Shown here one piece after another: positions 8,460 through 17,822 of a stretch of DNA of 64,000 nt. The notes under the pieces are model-generated. The model worked only from the letters and a program-made list of their open reading frames with translations, was not told the origin of the DNA and did not search any database. A program made the position numbers and the translations under genes. The first letter of the stretch is position 1; the number at the start of each line of letters is the position of its first letter. The stretch is from Actinomadura rayongensis (GTDB taxonomy: Bacteria > Actinomycetota > Actinomycetes > Streptosporangiales > Streptosporangiaceae). The DNA lies in contig NZ_WUTW01000006.1 in NCBI RefSeq assembly GCF_009831215.1, positions 124,001-188,000 on the forward strand, written 5' to 3'.

Positions 8460-9343
8460 CCGGCATGGGAACCGAGGCCGCCTCGGACGTCGTGCGCGTC
8501 CGGGTGCCCGAGCGGAGCGCGCGGCACGACCTGCGCGCGATCAAGATCGTCCTGCACCGGGAGCTGATCCGCTTCTGGCGGGACCGGATGCGGATGGTGT
8601 CGGGCCTCGTCCAGCCGGTGCTGTGGCTGCTGGTCATGGGCACCGGCCTGTCCAACCTGGTGCGCGGCGGGACGACCGCCGCCGGCGGCACCGTGGACCT
8701 GCGGACGTTCATCTTCCCCGGCGTCTGCGCGATGTCGGTGATGTTCACGGCGATGTTCTCGGCCGCGTCCATTGTGTGGGACCGCGAGTTCGGGTTCCTG
8801 CGCGAGATGCTCGTCGCGCCGATCAGCCGGGCGTCGATCGTGATCGGCAAGTGCGTCGGCGGGGCGCTGGTCGCGACGCTGCAGGGCGTGGTGATCCTCG
8901 CGCTGGCCGGGCTCGCGCACGTCCCGTACCACCCGATGCTGCTGCTGGAACTGCTCGGGATGATGTTCCTGTGCGCGTTCGCGCTCACCGGGTTCGGCGT
9001 CATGCTGGCCGCCCGCATCACCAACATGCAGGCGTTCTTCGCTCTGAACCAGATGGCGTTGATGCCGATGATGTTCTTGTCGGGCGCTCTGTACCCGCTG
9101 AACGGGCTGCCGGGGTGGCTGGCCGTCCTGACGCGGTTCAACCCGCTCACCTACGCCGTCGACCCGATGCGGCACATCGTGTTCCGGTACCTGCACGCCG
9201 ACGCCGCGCTGCGCGCCCGCTTCAACCCCGGCGTGACGTGGAACGGGTGGCACGTCCCGATCTGGCTGGAGATCGTCATCGTCGCCGCGATGGGCCTGGC
9301 GATGATGGGCGTCGCGATCGTGGAGTTCCGCCACGGCGACTGA
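8456..9343 (+). CDS. ABC-2 type membrane permease, DrrB family
   Basis: This 295-residue integral membrane protein begins in the ATGA overlap with the ATPase gene. About six hydrophobic segments follow a cytosolic N-terminus. The stretch REFGFLREMLVAPISR is typical of ABC-2 permeases of the DrrB/NodJ group. It forms the exporter with the preceding ATPase. It converges on the sigma factor gene with only 30 bases between. Confidence 0.92.
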   Translation: MTGMGTEAASDVVRVRVPERSARHDLRAIKIVLHRELIRFWRDRMRMVSGLVQPVLWLLVMGTGLSNLVRGGTTAAGGTVDLRTFIFPGVCAMSVMFTAMFSAASIVWDREFGFLREMLVAPISRASIVIGKCVGGALVATLQGVVILALAGLAHVPYHPMLLLELLGMMFLCAFALTGFGVMLAARITNMQAFFALNQMALMPMMFLSGALYPLNGLPGWLAVLTRFNPLTYAVDPMRHIVFRYLHADAALRARFNPGVTWNGWHVPIWLEIVIVAAMGLAMMGVAIVEFRHGD

Positions 9344-9373
9344 CGCGCGGGGCGTCAGCCGCCGGGCGGCTTG

Positions 9374-10711
9374 CTAGACGGCGAAGTCGAGCAGGGGACG
9401 GGCGTTGCTCGGGTGCCGCAGCTTGGACAGCGACTCCTTCTCCAGCTGCCGGATCCGCTCGCGCGTGAGGCCGAGCGCCTTGCCGATCTCGTCGAGCGTG
9501 CGGGGCGTCCCGTCGTACAGCCCGAACCGCATCGCCATGATCTTCGCCTCGCGCGGGGACAGGACGTCCAGCGTCCGGCGGAGCTGGTCGGCCATGAGCT
9601 GGCGGTCGACCAGCTCGGCGGCCTCGGGGCTGTCGGTGTCCTCGATGAGGTCGCCGATGCGGGTCTCGCCGTCCTCGCCGATCGTGGAGTCCAGGCTGAT
9701 CGGCTGGCGGCTGGTGCGCAGCAGCTCGCGGATCTGCTCGGGGCTGCGGTCCAGCTCGACGGCCATCTCCTCGGGCGTGGGCTCGCGGCCGAGCCGCTGG
9801 TGCATGTCCCGCTCGACCCGGCTGACCTTGCTCAGCAGCTCCAGGACGTGGACGGGCAGCCGGATCGTCCGCGCCGAGTCGGCGAACCCGCGCTGGATCG
9901 CCTGGCGGATCCACCACATCGCGTAGGTGGAGAACTTGTAGCCCTTGGAGTAGTCGAACTTCTCGACCGCGCGGATGAGGCCGAGGTTGCCCTCCTGGAC
10001 GACGTCCAGCAGCGACAGGCCCCGGTCGGAGTACTTCTTCGCGACCGACACGACGAGCCGCAGGTTCGCCTCCAGCATGTGCGCCTTGGCGCGCTGGCCG
10101 TCGGCGGCGACCCACTCCAGGTCGGCGCGCAGGTCCTCGGGGACGTCCTCGTTCTCCAGCTTGTACTCGGCGTACAGCCCGGCCTCGATGCGCTTGGCCA
10201 GCTCGACCTCCTGCTCGGCGGTGAGGAGCTGGCGGCGGCCGATGGCCTTGAGGTAGGTGTGGACGGAGTCGCCCATGACCGTGGTGGTGTCGTCCAGGTC
10301 GGGGGCGGGCTCGACCTCGACCTCGGTGACGTCGAACGGCTCGGTGTCGGCGGCCTCGCCGGCGGCGGGGACGGGGGGAGCGGCGGGGGCGGCCATGACG
10401 GCGTCCTTGGCGGTCGTTCCGGCGGCGCGGCTGGCGCGGCGCTTGCGGGCGGGGGCCTTGCGGGCGCCGTCGGCGGCGTCGCGGGCGGGGGCGGCCGGTC
10501 CGTCGTCGTCGCCCTCGGTCATGCGGATGCCGGAGTCGGCGAGGTCGCGCAGGATGGAGCGACCGCGGGCGGGGCTGACCCCGGCGGCGGCGAAGGCGCG
10601 GCGGACCTCGTCCAGCGCGAGACGGCCCTGCGCGCGGCCTCGCTCGATGAGGTCGTCCAGGGCGGGCCCCGGCGGCTCCGTGAGCGGGGTCTCGGCGGCG
10701 GATCGCGGCAT
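9374..10711 (-). CDS. RNA polymerase sigma factor, principal (RpoD/HrdB/SigB-like) group
   Basis: The 445-residue protein has sigma region 1.2 (about SVHTYLKAIG), region 2 (LLDVVQEGNLGLIRAVEKFD, YKFSTYAMWWIRQAIQR), region 3, and a region 4.2 helix-turn-helix (TLDEIGKALGLTRERIRQLE). Regions 2 and 4 match group 1/2 sigma factors that read TTGACA/TATAAT-like promoters. The N-terminus is Ala/Lys/Arg-rich and low in complexity. The C-terminus ends LLDFAV, unlike the usual RDYLD-type end, so this may be a group 2 paralogue rather than the essential factor. I chose ATG 10711, preceded by GGGAGGGGG; ATG 10777 is further upstream. Confidence 0.93.
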   Translation of the reverse strand: MPRSAAETPLTEPPGPALDDLIERGRAQGRLALDEVRRAFAAAGVSPARGRSILRDLADSGIRMTEGDDDGPAAPARDAADGARKAPARKRRASRAAGTTAKDAVMAAPAAPPVPAAGEAADTEPFDVTEVEVEPAPDLDDTTTVMGDSVHTYLKAIGRRQLLTAEQEVELAKRIEAGLYAEYKLENEDVPEDLRADLEWVAADGQRAKAHMLEANLRLVVSVAKKYSDRGLSLLDVVQEGNLGLIRAVEKFDYSKGYKFSTYAMWWIRQAIQRGFADSARTIRLPVHVLELLSKVSRVERDMHQRLGREPTPEEMAVELDRSPEQIRELLRTSRQPISLDSTIGEDGETRIGDLIEDTDSPEAAELVDRQLMADQLRRTLDVLSPREAKIMAMRFGLYDGTPRTLDEIGKALGLTRERIRQLEKESLSKLRHPSNARPLLDFAV

Positions 10712-10837
10712 GGTGGCGCCCCCTCCCTTCGGTGGTGATGGGTGCGGCGGAGACGTTTTCTCTCGTGACGCGCGCAATAACGGGAACGTCGGACAGCGCC
10801 CCTGTTGTTCCCGGCGGCCCCGTTCCGGCGGCCCGGG

Positions 10838-10858
10838 CTTTACCTTACTATGTAAAGG
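10838..10858. promoter_or_regulatory. Palindromic element CTTTAC-N8-GTAAAG, copy 1
   Basis: The outer arms are CTTTAC (10838-10843) and GTAAAG (10852-10857). The inner core CTTACTATGTAAAGG (10844-10858) recurs with one change at 16795-16809. It lies about 130 bases upstream of the sigma factor start and just past the stop of the CDF gene. It resembles a TetR-type operator. Confidence 0.45.
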
Positions 10859-10869
10859 TCACGGGCGGG

Positions 10870-11871
10870 TCAGCCCGTCGTCGGGCGTTGGCCGAGCGCA
10901 TGCCCATAGCGGGCGACGACCCGCGCGCGCAGGTCCGGATCGTCGCGGGGAACGGGCTCCAGGAACACCTCGTCGATCTCCGGATACGCGTCCTGCAGCT
11001 CGCGGGCCAACCGCACGCACGTCCGCTCCACGTCGCCGGACGTCAGCCCGTCGCGGAAGTCCAGCCGGGCGCACACGAGGACGCGGTCGGCGCCGACGGT
11101 CATGGTCACGAGGTCGACCAGCCAGTCGATCTCGGGCGCGGCGGCCAGCCGGTCGCGGACGCCGGCGACGAGCCGCGGGTCGGCCTGGGCGCCGATGAGC
11201 AGGTTGAGGTTGACGCGGCCGAGCGCGAGGGCGACGGCGGTGAGGAGCACGCCGATGAGGATCGAGCCGACGCCGTCCCAGACGGCCGCGCCGGTGAGCT
11301 GGTGGAGGCCGAGGCCGCCGAACGCCAGCAGCAGGCCGGTGAGGGCGGCCGAGTCCTCCAGCAGGACGCTGAGCGACGCGGGCTCGTCGGTGCGGCGCAG
11401 GAAGGCGAGGACGGGCAGGCCCTCGGCGCGGGCGTCGGCGCGGACCTGCCGGACGGCCTGCCGCCAGGAGATCCCCTCCAGGACGAACGAGACGGCGAGG
11501 ACGGCGTACCCGACGCGCGGGTCGGTCCCCCCGTGCCCCGCGATGATCGTCTCGACGCCCTGGTAGTAGGCGAACAGGGCGCCCATGCCGAAGATCGCGA
11601 CGGCGACGAGCAGGGTCCAGATGTAGCGCTCCTTGCCGTGCCCGAAGGGGTGGCGGCGGTCGGCGGGGCGTCCGCTGCGGCGCAGGCCGACGAGCAGCAG
11701 GATCTCGTTGAAGGTGTCGGCGACGGAGTGGGCGGCCTCGGCGCCCATCGACGCCGAGCCGGTGAGCACGGCGGCGACGATCTTGGCGATGGCGATGCCG
11801 AGGTTGGCGGCGAGCGCCAGGAAGACCGTCAGGGTGCTCTCGTGCCCTTGGTCGCGGTCGGGCTGCGTCAT
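10870..11871 (-). CDS. Cation diffusion facilitator (CDF) metal transporter
   Basis: The 333-residue protein has a short cytosolic N-terminus, five to six membrane segments and a soluble C-terminal domain, as in CDF efflux proteins. The first metal site HSVAD (HxxxD) and the loop HPFGHGKERY are clear. The second site reads LLEDSAAL instead of HxxxD, as in the ZnT9-like branch, so metal choice and transport ability are uncertain. It probably exports zinc, manganese or a similar ion in exchange for protons. It follows menE on the same strand with a 29-base gap. Confidence 0.88.
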   Translation of the reverse strand: MTQPDRDQGHESTLTVFLALAANLGIAIAKIVAAVLTGSASMGAEAAHSVADTFNEILLLVGLRRSGRPADRRHPFGHGKERYIWTLLVAVAIFGMGALFAYYQGVETIIAGHGGTDPRVGYAVLAVSFVLEGISWRQAVRQVRADARAEGLPVLAFLRRTDEPASLSVLLEDSAALTGLLLAFGGLGLHQLTGAAVWDGVGSILIGVLLTAVALALGRVNLNLLIGAQADPRLVAGVRDRLAAAPEIDWLVDLVTMTVGADRVLVCARLDFRDGLTSGDVERTCVRLARELQDAYPEIDEVFLEPVPRDDPDLRARVVARYGHALGQRPTTG

Positions 11872-11900
11872 GGTGCGGCTCGTTCCCCGCCGCCGGGCTC

Positions 11901-13055
11901 CTACTCCGGGGGACGGCGCAGGAGGGCGCGGTCGGGCTTGCCGGACGGGAGCAGCGGGATCTCCGGGACGAGGTCGAGTTCGCGGGGCGCGGCGGGGGCG
12001 GGGAGGTGGGCGCGGACCCAGTCGCGCAGCTCGGCGAGGGACGGCGGGGGCCCGGCGGGGACGACGACGGCGGTGACGCGTTCGCCCCATTCGGGGTCGG
12101 GGCGGCCGACGACGGCGACGTCGGCGACGGCGGGGTGGCGGGCGAGGACGGCGGCGACCTCGCCGGCGACGACCTTCTCGCCGCCGGTGTTGATGACGTC
12201 GTCGGCGCGGCCCCGGATCCGGAGGCGTCCGTTCGCCAGGACGCCGAGGTCCTGGGTGACGTACCAGTCGCCGTCGCGGGCGGCGGCGGTGAGGTCGGGG
12301 CGCAGCCGGTAGCCGGTGAACAGGACGGGCCCGGCGACGCGGATGCGGTCGCCGGGGCCGACGGCGAGGCGGACGCCGTCGAGGGGGACGCCGTCGTAGG
12401 CGCAGCCGCCGCAGGTCTCGCTCATGCCATAGGTGGTGCGGACGCGGGCGCCGCGGGTGCGGGCGCGGTCGAGGAGGGCGGGGTCGGCGGCGGCGCCGCC
12501 GAGCAGGATGGTGCCGAATTGGGCAAGGTCGGCGCCGGCGTCCAGGAGGCGGCGGAGCTGGGTGGGGACGAGGGAGACGTGGGCGGCGCGGGAGGCGGCG
12601 ACGGCGGCGGGGTCGAAGCGGGGGTGGATCTCGGGGTCGGTGCCGGCGATCAGGGACCGGACGAGGACCTGGAGTCCGGCGATGTGGCTGGTGGGGAGGC
12701 AGCAGAGCCAGCGGTCGCCGGGGGCGGCGCCGATGCGGTCGAGGGTGGCGGCGGCGGAGTGGCGCAGGGCGGCGGCGGACAGTTCGACGGCCTTGGGGGT
12801 GCCGGTGCTGCCGGAGGTGGCGATGAGGACGGCGGTGCCGGGGTCGACGGGGATTCCGCCGGGCCGGGCGGTGGTGCCTTCGGGGGTGGTGACGGCGTGC
12901 GGGGCGACGGCGTCCAGGAGGGCGGCGCGGGCGGGGGCGGGCAGGTCCGGGGGGAGGGGGAGGATCGCGGGTCCGGTGCCGTCGAGGGCCGCCGCGAGGG
13001 CGGTGAGCAGGCCGGGGCCGGGCGGCAGGGCGACGGCGTGGAGCGGGCGGTCCAT
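11901..13055 (-). CDS. menE: o-Succinylbenzoate-CoA ligase
   Basis: MenE activates o-succinylbenzoate as an acyl-adenylate and joins it to CoA in menaquinone synthesis. The 384-residue protein is a short AMP-forming ligase with the P-loop-like ATSGSTGTPKAVELS, the TYGMSETCGG region and the C-terminal lysine region LLPSGKPDRALL. Assignment to MenE rests on this size class and on the divergent menBCD genes next door. Confidence 0.9.
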   Translation of the reverse strand: MDRPLHAVALPPGPGLLTALAAALDGTGPAILPLPPDLPAPARAALLDAVAPHAVTTPEGTTARPGGIPVDPGTAVLIATSGSTGTPKAVELSAAALRHSAAATLDRIGAAPGDRWLCCLPTSHIAGLQVLVRSLIAGTDPEIHPRFDPAAVAASRAAHVSLVPTQLRRLLDAGADLAQFGTILLGGAAADPALLDRARTRGARVRTTYGMSETCGGCAYDGVPLDGVRLAVGPGDRIRVAGPVLFTGYRLRPDLTAAARDGDWYVTQDLGVLANGRLRIRGRADDVINTGGEKVVAGEVAAVLARHPAVADVAVVGRPDPEWGERVTAVVVPAGPPPSLAELRDWVRAHLPAPAAPRELDLVPEIPLLPSGKPDRALLRRPPE

Positions 13056-13185
13056 GGGGCGTCACGCTAGTACGGGGCGCGCGGCGGGGAGCGGCCACCC
13101 CGCTGAACGCGTTCATCTTCCGGCCCGGTTGAATAATGGGCCACGGCCGGGCGGCGACGGCGCCGCGGCAGGGGAAGGGGAACTC

Positions 13186-14085
13186 ATGGTCTCGGAGCTG
13201 TTCGACCCGTCCGCGTGGAAGGAGGTGGAGGGCTTCGGGTTCACCGACATCACCTACCACCGGTCGGTCGAGCACGGGACGGTCCGGATCGCGTTCGACC
13301 GCCCCGAGGTCCGCAACGCGTTCCGTCCCCACACCGTCGACGAGCTGTACCGGGCGCTGGACCACGCGCGGATGTCCAGCGACATCGGGTGCGTGCTGCT
13401 GACCGGGAACGGGCCGTCGCCCAAGGACGGCGGCTGGGCGTTCTGCTCGGGCGGCGACCAGCGGATCCGGGGCAAGGACGGCTACAAGTACGCCGAGGGC
13501 GACACCTCCGACACGATCGACCCGGCGCGGGCGGGGCGGCTGCACATCCTGGAGGTGCAGCGGCTGATCCGGTTCATGGGCAAGGTCGTGATCTGCGTGG
13601 TGCCGGGCTGGGCGGCGGGCGGGGGGCACAGCCTGCACGTCGTGGCGGACCTGACGCTCGCCAGCCGGGAGCACGCGCGGTTCAAGCAGACCGACGCCGA
13701 CGTGGCGAGCTTCGACGCGGGGTTCGGGTCGGCGTACCTGGCGCGGCAGGTGGGGCAGAAGTTCGCGCGGGAGATCTTCTTCCTCGGCGACACCTACGAC
13801 GCCGAGGCCGCGCACCGGATGGGGATGGTGAACGCGGTCGTCCCGCACGCGGAGCTGGAGCGCACGGCGCTGGAGTGGGCGCGCAAGATCAACGGCAAGA
13901 GCCCGACCGCCCAGCGGATGCTGAAGTTCGCGTTCAACATGATCGACGACGGTCTGATCGGGCAGCAGGTGTTCGCGGGGGAGACGACGCGGCTGGCCTA
14001 CGGGACCGACGAGGCGGCCGAGGGACGGGACTCGTTCCTGGAGAAGCGCGCACCCGATTGGTCGCGTTTCCCGTGGTACTACTAG
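13186..14085 (+). CDS. menB: 1,4-Dihydroxy-2-naphthoyl-CoA synthase
   Basis: The 299-residue crotonase-family protein closes the second ring of the naphthoquinone from o-succinylbenzoyl-CoA. It shows the oxyanion-hole stretch FCSGGDQRIRG and PGWAAGGGHSLHVV, and the MenB-type tail ending SRFPWYY. The ATG at 13186 follows GGGGAAGGGGAA. It diverges from menE over 130 bases and is followed 47 bases later by menC. Confidence 0.97.
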   Translation: MVSELFDPSAWKEVEGFGFTDITYHRSVEHGTVRIAFDRPEVRNAFRPHTVDELYRALDHARMSSDIGCVLLTGNGPSPKDGGWAFCSGGDQRIRGKDGYKYAEGDTSDTIDPARAGRLHILEVQRLIRFMGKVVICVVPGWAAGGGHSLHVVADLTLASREHARFKQTDADVASFDAGFGSAYLARQVGQKFAREIFFLGDTYDAEAAHRMGMVNAVVPHAELERTALEWARKINGKSPTAQRMLKFAFNMIDDGLIGQQVFAGETTRLAYGTDEAAEGRDSFLEKRAPDWSRFPWYY

Positions 14086-14132
14086 GATTTTTCGATCTTC
14101 CTCCGGACGGGACGAGGGCAGGGGGCGAGCGC

Positions 14133-15083
14133 GTGCGGGTCTACTCCATCCCGATGCGGACGCGGTTCCGCGGCATCACGCGGCGGGACGGGGCGCTCCT
14201 GCGCGGCCCGGCGGGATGGGGGGAGTTCTCCCCGTTCGCCGAGTACGGCCCGGCCGAGGCGGCGCGCTGGCTGGCCGCCGCGCAGGAGGCCGCCGAGCAG
14301 GGGTGGCCCGCGCCGGTGCGCGACGGCGTCCCGGTGAACGCGACGATCCCGGCCGTCGGGCCGGAGCGCGCGTTCGCGCTGGCCAAGGAGTCGGGCTGCC
14401 GGACCGCGAAGGTGAAGGTCGCCGAGCCGGGGCAGACCGACGCCGACGACATGGCGCGGGTGGAGGCCGTCCGCGACGCCCTCGGCCCGGACGGGCGGAT
14501 CCGGGTGGACGCCAACGGCGGCTGGGACGTCGACCGCGCCGCCGCGATGATCCGCTCGCTGGACCGGTTCGAGCTGGAGTACGCCGAGCAGCCGTGCCCG
14601 ACGCTGGACGACCTGCGGCGCGTCCGGCTGCGGGTGGACGTCCCGATCGCCGCCGACGAGTCGATCCGCCGCGCGGAGGACCCGCTGAAGGTCCGGGCGG
14701 CGGGCGCGGCGGACATCGTGGTGCTGAAGGTGCAGCCGCTCGGCGGGGTCCGCGCGGCGCTGCGCGTGGCCGAGGCGGTGGGGCTGCCGGTGGTGGTGTC
14801 GAGCGCGGTGGAGACGTCGGTGGGCCTGGCGGCGGGGGTGGCGCTGGCGGCGGCGCTGCCGGAGCTGCCGTTCGCGTGCGGGCTGGCGACGCTGTCGCTG
14901 CTGGAGGGCGACGTGGTGGACGCGCCGCTGGTCCCGGTGGACGGCGTCCTGCCGGTGCGGCGGCCGGACGTGGACCCGGCCGCGCTCGCCCGCCACGAGC
15001 CGGGCGCGGACGTCGCGGAGCGCTGGGCGGAGCGGGCGCGGGCCGCCGCGCGGCATCTGCCCGGCGCGGAGCCGTCGCGGTGA
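14133..15083 (+). CDS. menC: o-Succinylbenzoate synthase
   Basis: This enolase-superfamily dehydratase makes o-succinylbenzoate from SHCHC. Visible features are the catalytic lysine region KVKVAE, the metal ligands in RVDANGG, EQPCPT and ADES, and the second lysine in VVLKVQPLGG. The protein is about 316 residues from a GTG at 14133; ATG 14154 is an alternative. It overlaps menD by GTGA, indicating coupled translation. Confidence 0.93.
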   Translation: MRVYSIPMRTRFRGITRRDGALLRGPAGWGEFSPFAEYGPAEAARWLAAAQEAAEQGWPAPVRDGVPVNATIPAVGPERAFALAKESGCRTAKVKVAEPGQTDADDMARVEAVRDALGPDGRIRVDANGGWDVDRAAAMIRSLDRFELEYAEQPCPTLDDLRRVRLRVDVPIAADESIRRAEDPLKVRAAGAADIVVLKVQPLGGVRAALRVAEAVGLPVVVSSAVETSVGLAAGVALAAALPELPFACGLATLSLLEGDVVDAPLVPVDGVLPVRRPDVDPAALARHEPGADVAERWAERARAAARHLPGAEPSR

Positions 15084-16747
15084 ACCCGGCCACGGCGCTG
15101 GCGACCGTCCTGGTGGACGAGCTGCTGCGGTGCGGGATGACCGACGCGGTCCTCGCGCCGGGTTCGCGGTCGGCGGCGCTGGCGCTGGCGTTGCACGAGG
15201 CCGAGACGGCGGGGCGGGTGCGGCTGCACGTGCGGATCGACGAGCGGTCGGCGTCGTTCCTCGGGCTCGGGCTGGCGCGCCGGTCGGGGCGTCCGGTGCT
15301 GCTGGTGTGCACGTCGGGGACGGCGGCGGCGAACTTCCATCCGGCGGTCATCGAGGCGCATGAGGCGGGCGTGCCGCTGCTGGTCGTCACGGCGGACCGT
15401 CCGCCGGAGCTGCGCGCGACGGGCGCGAACCAGACGATCGACCAGGTGAAGCTGTACGGGACGGCCGTGCGGTGGAGCGCGGAGATCGGTGTGCCGGAGA
15501 ATCGTCCGGGGATGGTGTCGTACTGGCGGTCGCTGGTCAGCCGCGCGTACGGGCTCGCGCAGGGGCCGTCGCCCGGTCCGGTGCACCTGAACGCGGCGTT
15601 CCGGGAGCCGCTCGTCCCGGACGGCGACGACGCGTGGTGCGAGCCGCTGGACGGCGACGCGACGGGCGCGTGGACGCGGGTGCGCGCGGCGACGCCGGGG
15701 TCGGTGCTGCACGTCCCGCCGACGCGGCGCGGGATCCTCGTGGTCGGGGACGGCGCGGTGAACGTCAAGCGGTACGTGGCGGCGGCGTCGATGGCGGGGT
15801 GGCCGGTGCTGTCGGAGCCGAGCGGCAACGCCCGCTACGGCGACCACGCGCTGTCGGCGCACCACTTCCTGCTGGGCGTGCCGGAGTTCGTGGAGCGGCA
15901 CCGGCCCGAGGTGGTCGTGACGCTCGGGAAGCCGGGGTTGTCGCGGCCGTTGCTGGCGCTGCTGCGGCGTGCGGAGGAGCACATCGTGCTCGCGCCGGAC
16001 CTCGCGCGGTGGCCGGATCCGGTCCGGTCGGCGACGCAGGTCGCGCAGGACGTGGAGATCCCGGTGGTGTCGGGCGACGACGCGTGGCTGCGGTCGTGGC
16101 GGGCCGCCGACCTGGCCGCCGCCGCCGCGATCGACCGGGTGCTGGACGCCGTCCCGGAGGTCAGCGAGCCGCGCCTGGCGCGGGACCTGGTGGCGTCGCT
16201 GCCGGGCGGGGCGCTGCTGTTCACGTCGGCGAGCATGCCGATCCGGGATCTGGACCAGGTGATGCGGCCCCGGCGCGGCGTGCGGATCATGGCGAACCGG
16301 GGGGCGAGCGGGATCGACGGGCTGGTGTCGACCGCGCTGGGCGCGGCGCTGGCGCACGGCGGACGGTCCTACGCGCTGCTGGGCGACCTGGCGTTCCTGC
16401 ACGACCAGAACGGGCTGCTGGCCGGCGCGGGGGAGCGGCGCCCGGACCTGGCGCTGGTGGTGGTGAACAACCGGGGCGGGGGGATCTTCTCGCTGCTGCC
16501 GCAGGCGGCGGTGCCCGACCCGTTCGAGCGGGTCTTCGGGACGCCGCACGACGTGGACCTGGAGGCGGTGGCGGCGGCGCACCGCGTCCCGTACCGGCGG
16601 CTGGAGGCGGCGGCGGACCTGCCGAAGCTGCTGGCGGGGGAGGGGCTGCGGATGATCGAGGCGCGGACGGACCGGGCGGTGAACGCGGACCTGCACGCGG
16701 AGCTGCGGACGGCGGCGCACGAGGCCGTGCGGGAGCTGCTGGCCTGA
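15080..16747 (+). CDS. menD: SEPHCHC synthase (thiamine-diphosphate dependent)
   Basis: MenD adds a 2-oxoglutarate-derived unit to isochorismate, the first committed step of the classical menaquinone pathway. The 555-residue protein has the N-terminal ThDP pyrimidine domain (APGSRSAALALAL, DERSASFLGLGLAR), the central domain, and the C-terminal ThDP/Mg2+ motif from GDLAFLHDQNGL to NNRGGGIFSLLP. It starts with GTG overlapping the menC stop. Its substrate would come from MenF, encoded about 3 kb downstream on the other strand. Confidence 0.96.
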   Translation: MNPATALATVLVDELLRCGMTDAVLAPGSRSAALALALHEAETAGRVRLHVRIDERSASFLGLGLARRSGRPVLLVCTSGTAAANFHPAVIEAHEAGVPLLVVTADRPPELRATGANQTIDQVKLYGTAVRWSAEIGVPENRPGMVSYWRSLVSRAYGLAQGPSPGPVHLNAAFREPLVPDGDDAWCEPLDGDATGAWTRVRAATPGSVLHVPPTRRGILVVGDGAVNVKRYVAAASMAGWPVLSEPSGNARYGDHALSAHHFLLGVPEFVERHRPEVVVTLGKPGLSRPLLALLRRAEEHIVLAPDLARWPDPVRSATQVAQDVEIPVVSGDDAWLRSWRAADLAAAAAIDRVLDAVPEVSEPRLARDLVASLPGGALLFTSASMPIRDLDQVMRPRRGVRIMANRGASGIDGLVSTALGAALAHGGRSYALLGDLAFLHDQNGLLAGAGERRPDLALVVVNNRGGGIFSLLPQAAVPDPFERVFGTPHDVDLEAVAAAHRVPYRRLEAAADLPKLLAGEGLRMIEARTDRAVNADLHAELRTAAHEAVRELLA

Positions 16748-16794
16748 GCGCCGAGGAAAACCGGGCGGCGCCGGGCTCCGTTGCCCGGCCTGAA

Positions 16795-16809
16795 CTTACA
16801 ATGTAAAGG
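16795..16809. promoter_or_regulatory. Palindromic element CTTACAATGTAAAGG, copy 2
   Basis: It shares 14 of 15 bases with 10844-10858. It lies between the convergent ends of menD and the phosphatase gene, where no promoter is expected. It may be a displaced operator or form a small hairpin. Confidence 0.4.
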
Positions 16810-16833
16810 CGCCCGGCGGGTCAGCCGCCGATT

Positions 16834-17637
16834 TCAGGAACCGACCAAACGCTCAACAAGCGCGACAGTGTCCTCGTCGGTCCAGCCGTTGCGGGCGAGC
16901 CAGCCGAGCGGGCCGCCGAAGCTCTCGTCCACGCGGGCGAGGAACTTCTCCATGATCTCCGCGTGCGGCCGGTGGGTGTCGGCGGGGCGGGAGTCCAGGT
17001 CGGCGGCGTAGGTGCTGGAGTCGCGGAGCCGGCCGAGGATCTGTTCGAGGCGGTCGCCGGTGGCGACGTAGTCGGCGACGACGGCCTCGCGGTGGACGCC
17101 GACGGCCTCCAGCGCCAGCGCGCAGACGACGCCGGTGCGGTCCTTGCCGGCGGCGCAGTGGACGATGGCCGAGCCGTCGGCGCGGGTCATGACGCGCAGG
17201 GCCGCGACGATGGAGTCGGCGCGGGCGTCGAGGTAGCCGAGGTAGTGGGCGATCGAACGGTCCTGTTCGGGGGTGCCGTGGGCGTCGCGGTTCTGCCAGG
17301 GCAGGACGCGGTCGAGGTCGACGGTGTCGGCGGCGACGTCGGTGTTGCGTCCGCCTTCGGCGAAGAGGGAGAGGTGGTGGAGGGTGACCGAGGGGGTCCG
17401 GGCGAGGGGGCCGGGGCCTTCGAGGCGTACTTCGGTGTCGCTGCGCAGGTCGATGACGTTCTTCAGGCCGTAGTCGTCCAGGAGGAGGCGGACGTCGGCG
17501 ACCGTGAGGTCCTGGAGGTTGTCGGCGCGCAGGACCCGGCCGCGCCGGGTGGTCCGGCCGTCGGCGGTGGGGAGCCCGCCGAGGTCTCGCACGTTGACGG
17601 CGCCGTCCAGGGGGATCCACCGCGTGCTTTGGTTCAT
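16834..17637 (-). CDS. Tyrosine/serine protein phosphatase, MptpB-like
   Basis: The 267-residue protein carries the P-loop active site HCAAGKDRTGVV (C-x5-R) and the N-terminal NVRDLGGL motif of the bacterial PTP family that includes mycobacterial PtpB. Such enzymes dephosphorylate phosphotyrosine, phosphoserine or phosphoinositides. I chose ATG 17637 (MNQSTRW); ATG 17664 is nine codons upstream. A TACAGT hexamer 6 bases before ATG 17637 hints at a near-leaderless transcript. There is no functional link to the neighbouring men genes. Confidence 0.88.
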   Translation of the reverse strand: MNQSTRWIPLDGAVNVRDLGGLPTADGRTTRRGRVLRADNLQDLTVADVRLLLDDYGLKNVIDLRSDTEVRLEGPGPLARTPSVTLHHLSLFAEGGRNTDVAADTVDLDRVLPWQNRDAHGTPEQDRSIAHYLGYLDARADSIVAALRVMTRADGSAIVHCAAGKDRTGVVCALALEAVGVHREAVVADYVATGDRLEQILGRLRDSSTYAADLDSRPADTHRPHAEIMEKFLARVDESFGGPLGWLARNGWTDEDTVALVERLVGS

Positions 17638-17822
17638 GTCTTGTAACTGTATCGGGCGAAACATGCCGGTCTTTTACTGAGGGTGGGGTTGGCGGGTCAG
17701 GCGGTGGGTTGCGGGGGACCGGTACGTGAGGGGTGGTCGGGGGTTGGCTCTGGCGGGGGGCGTGGGTTCGGGGGTGGTGTTCCTAGGTTCGTGGTGACGG
17801 TTCACGGACGTGGGAGGGTTTC

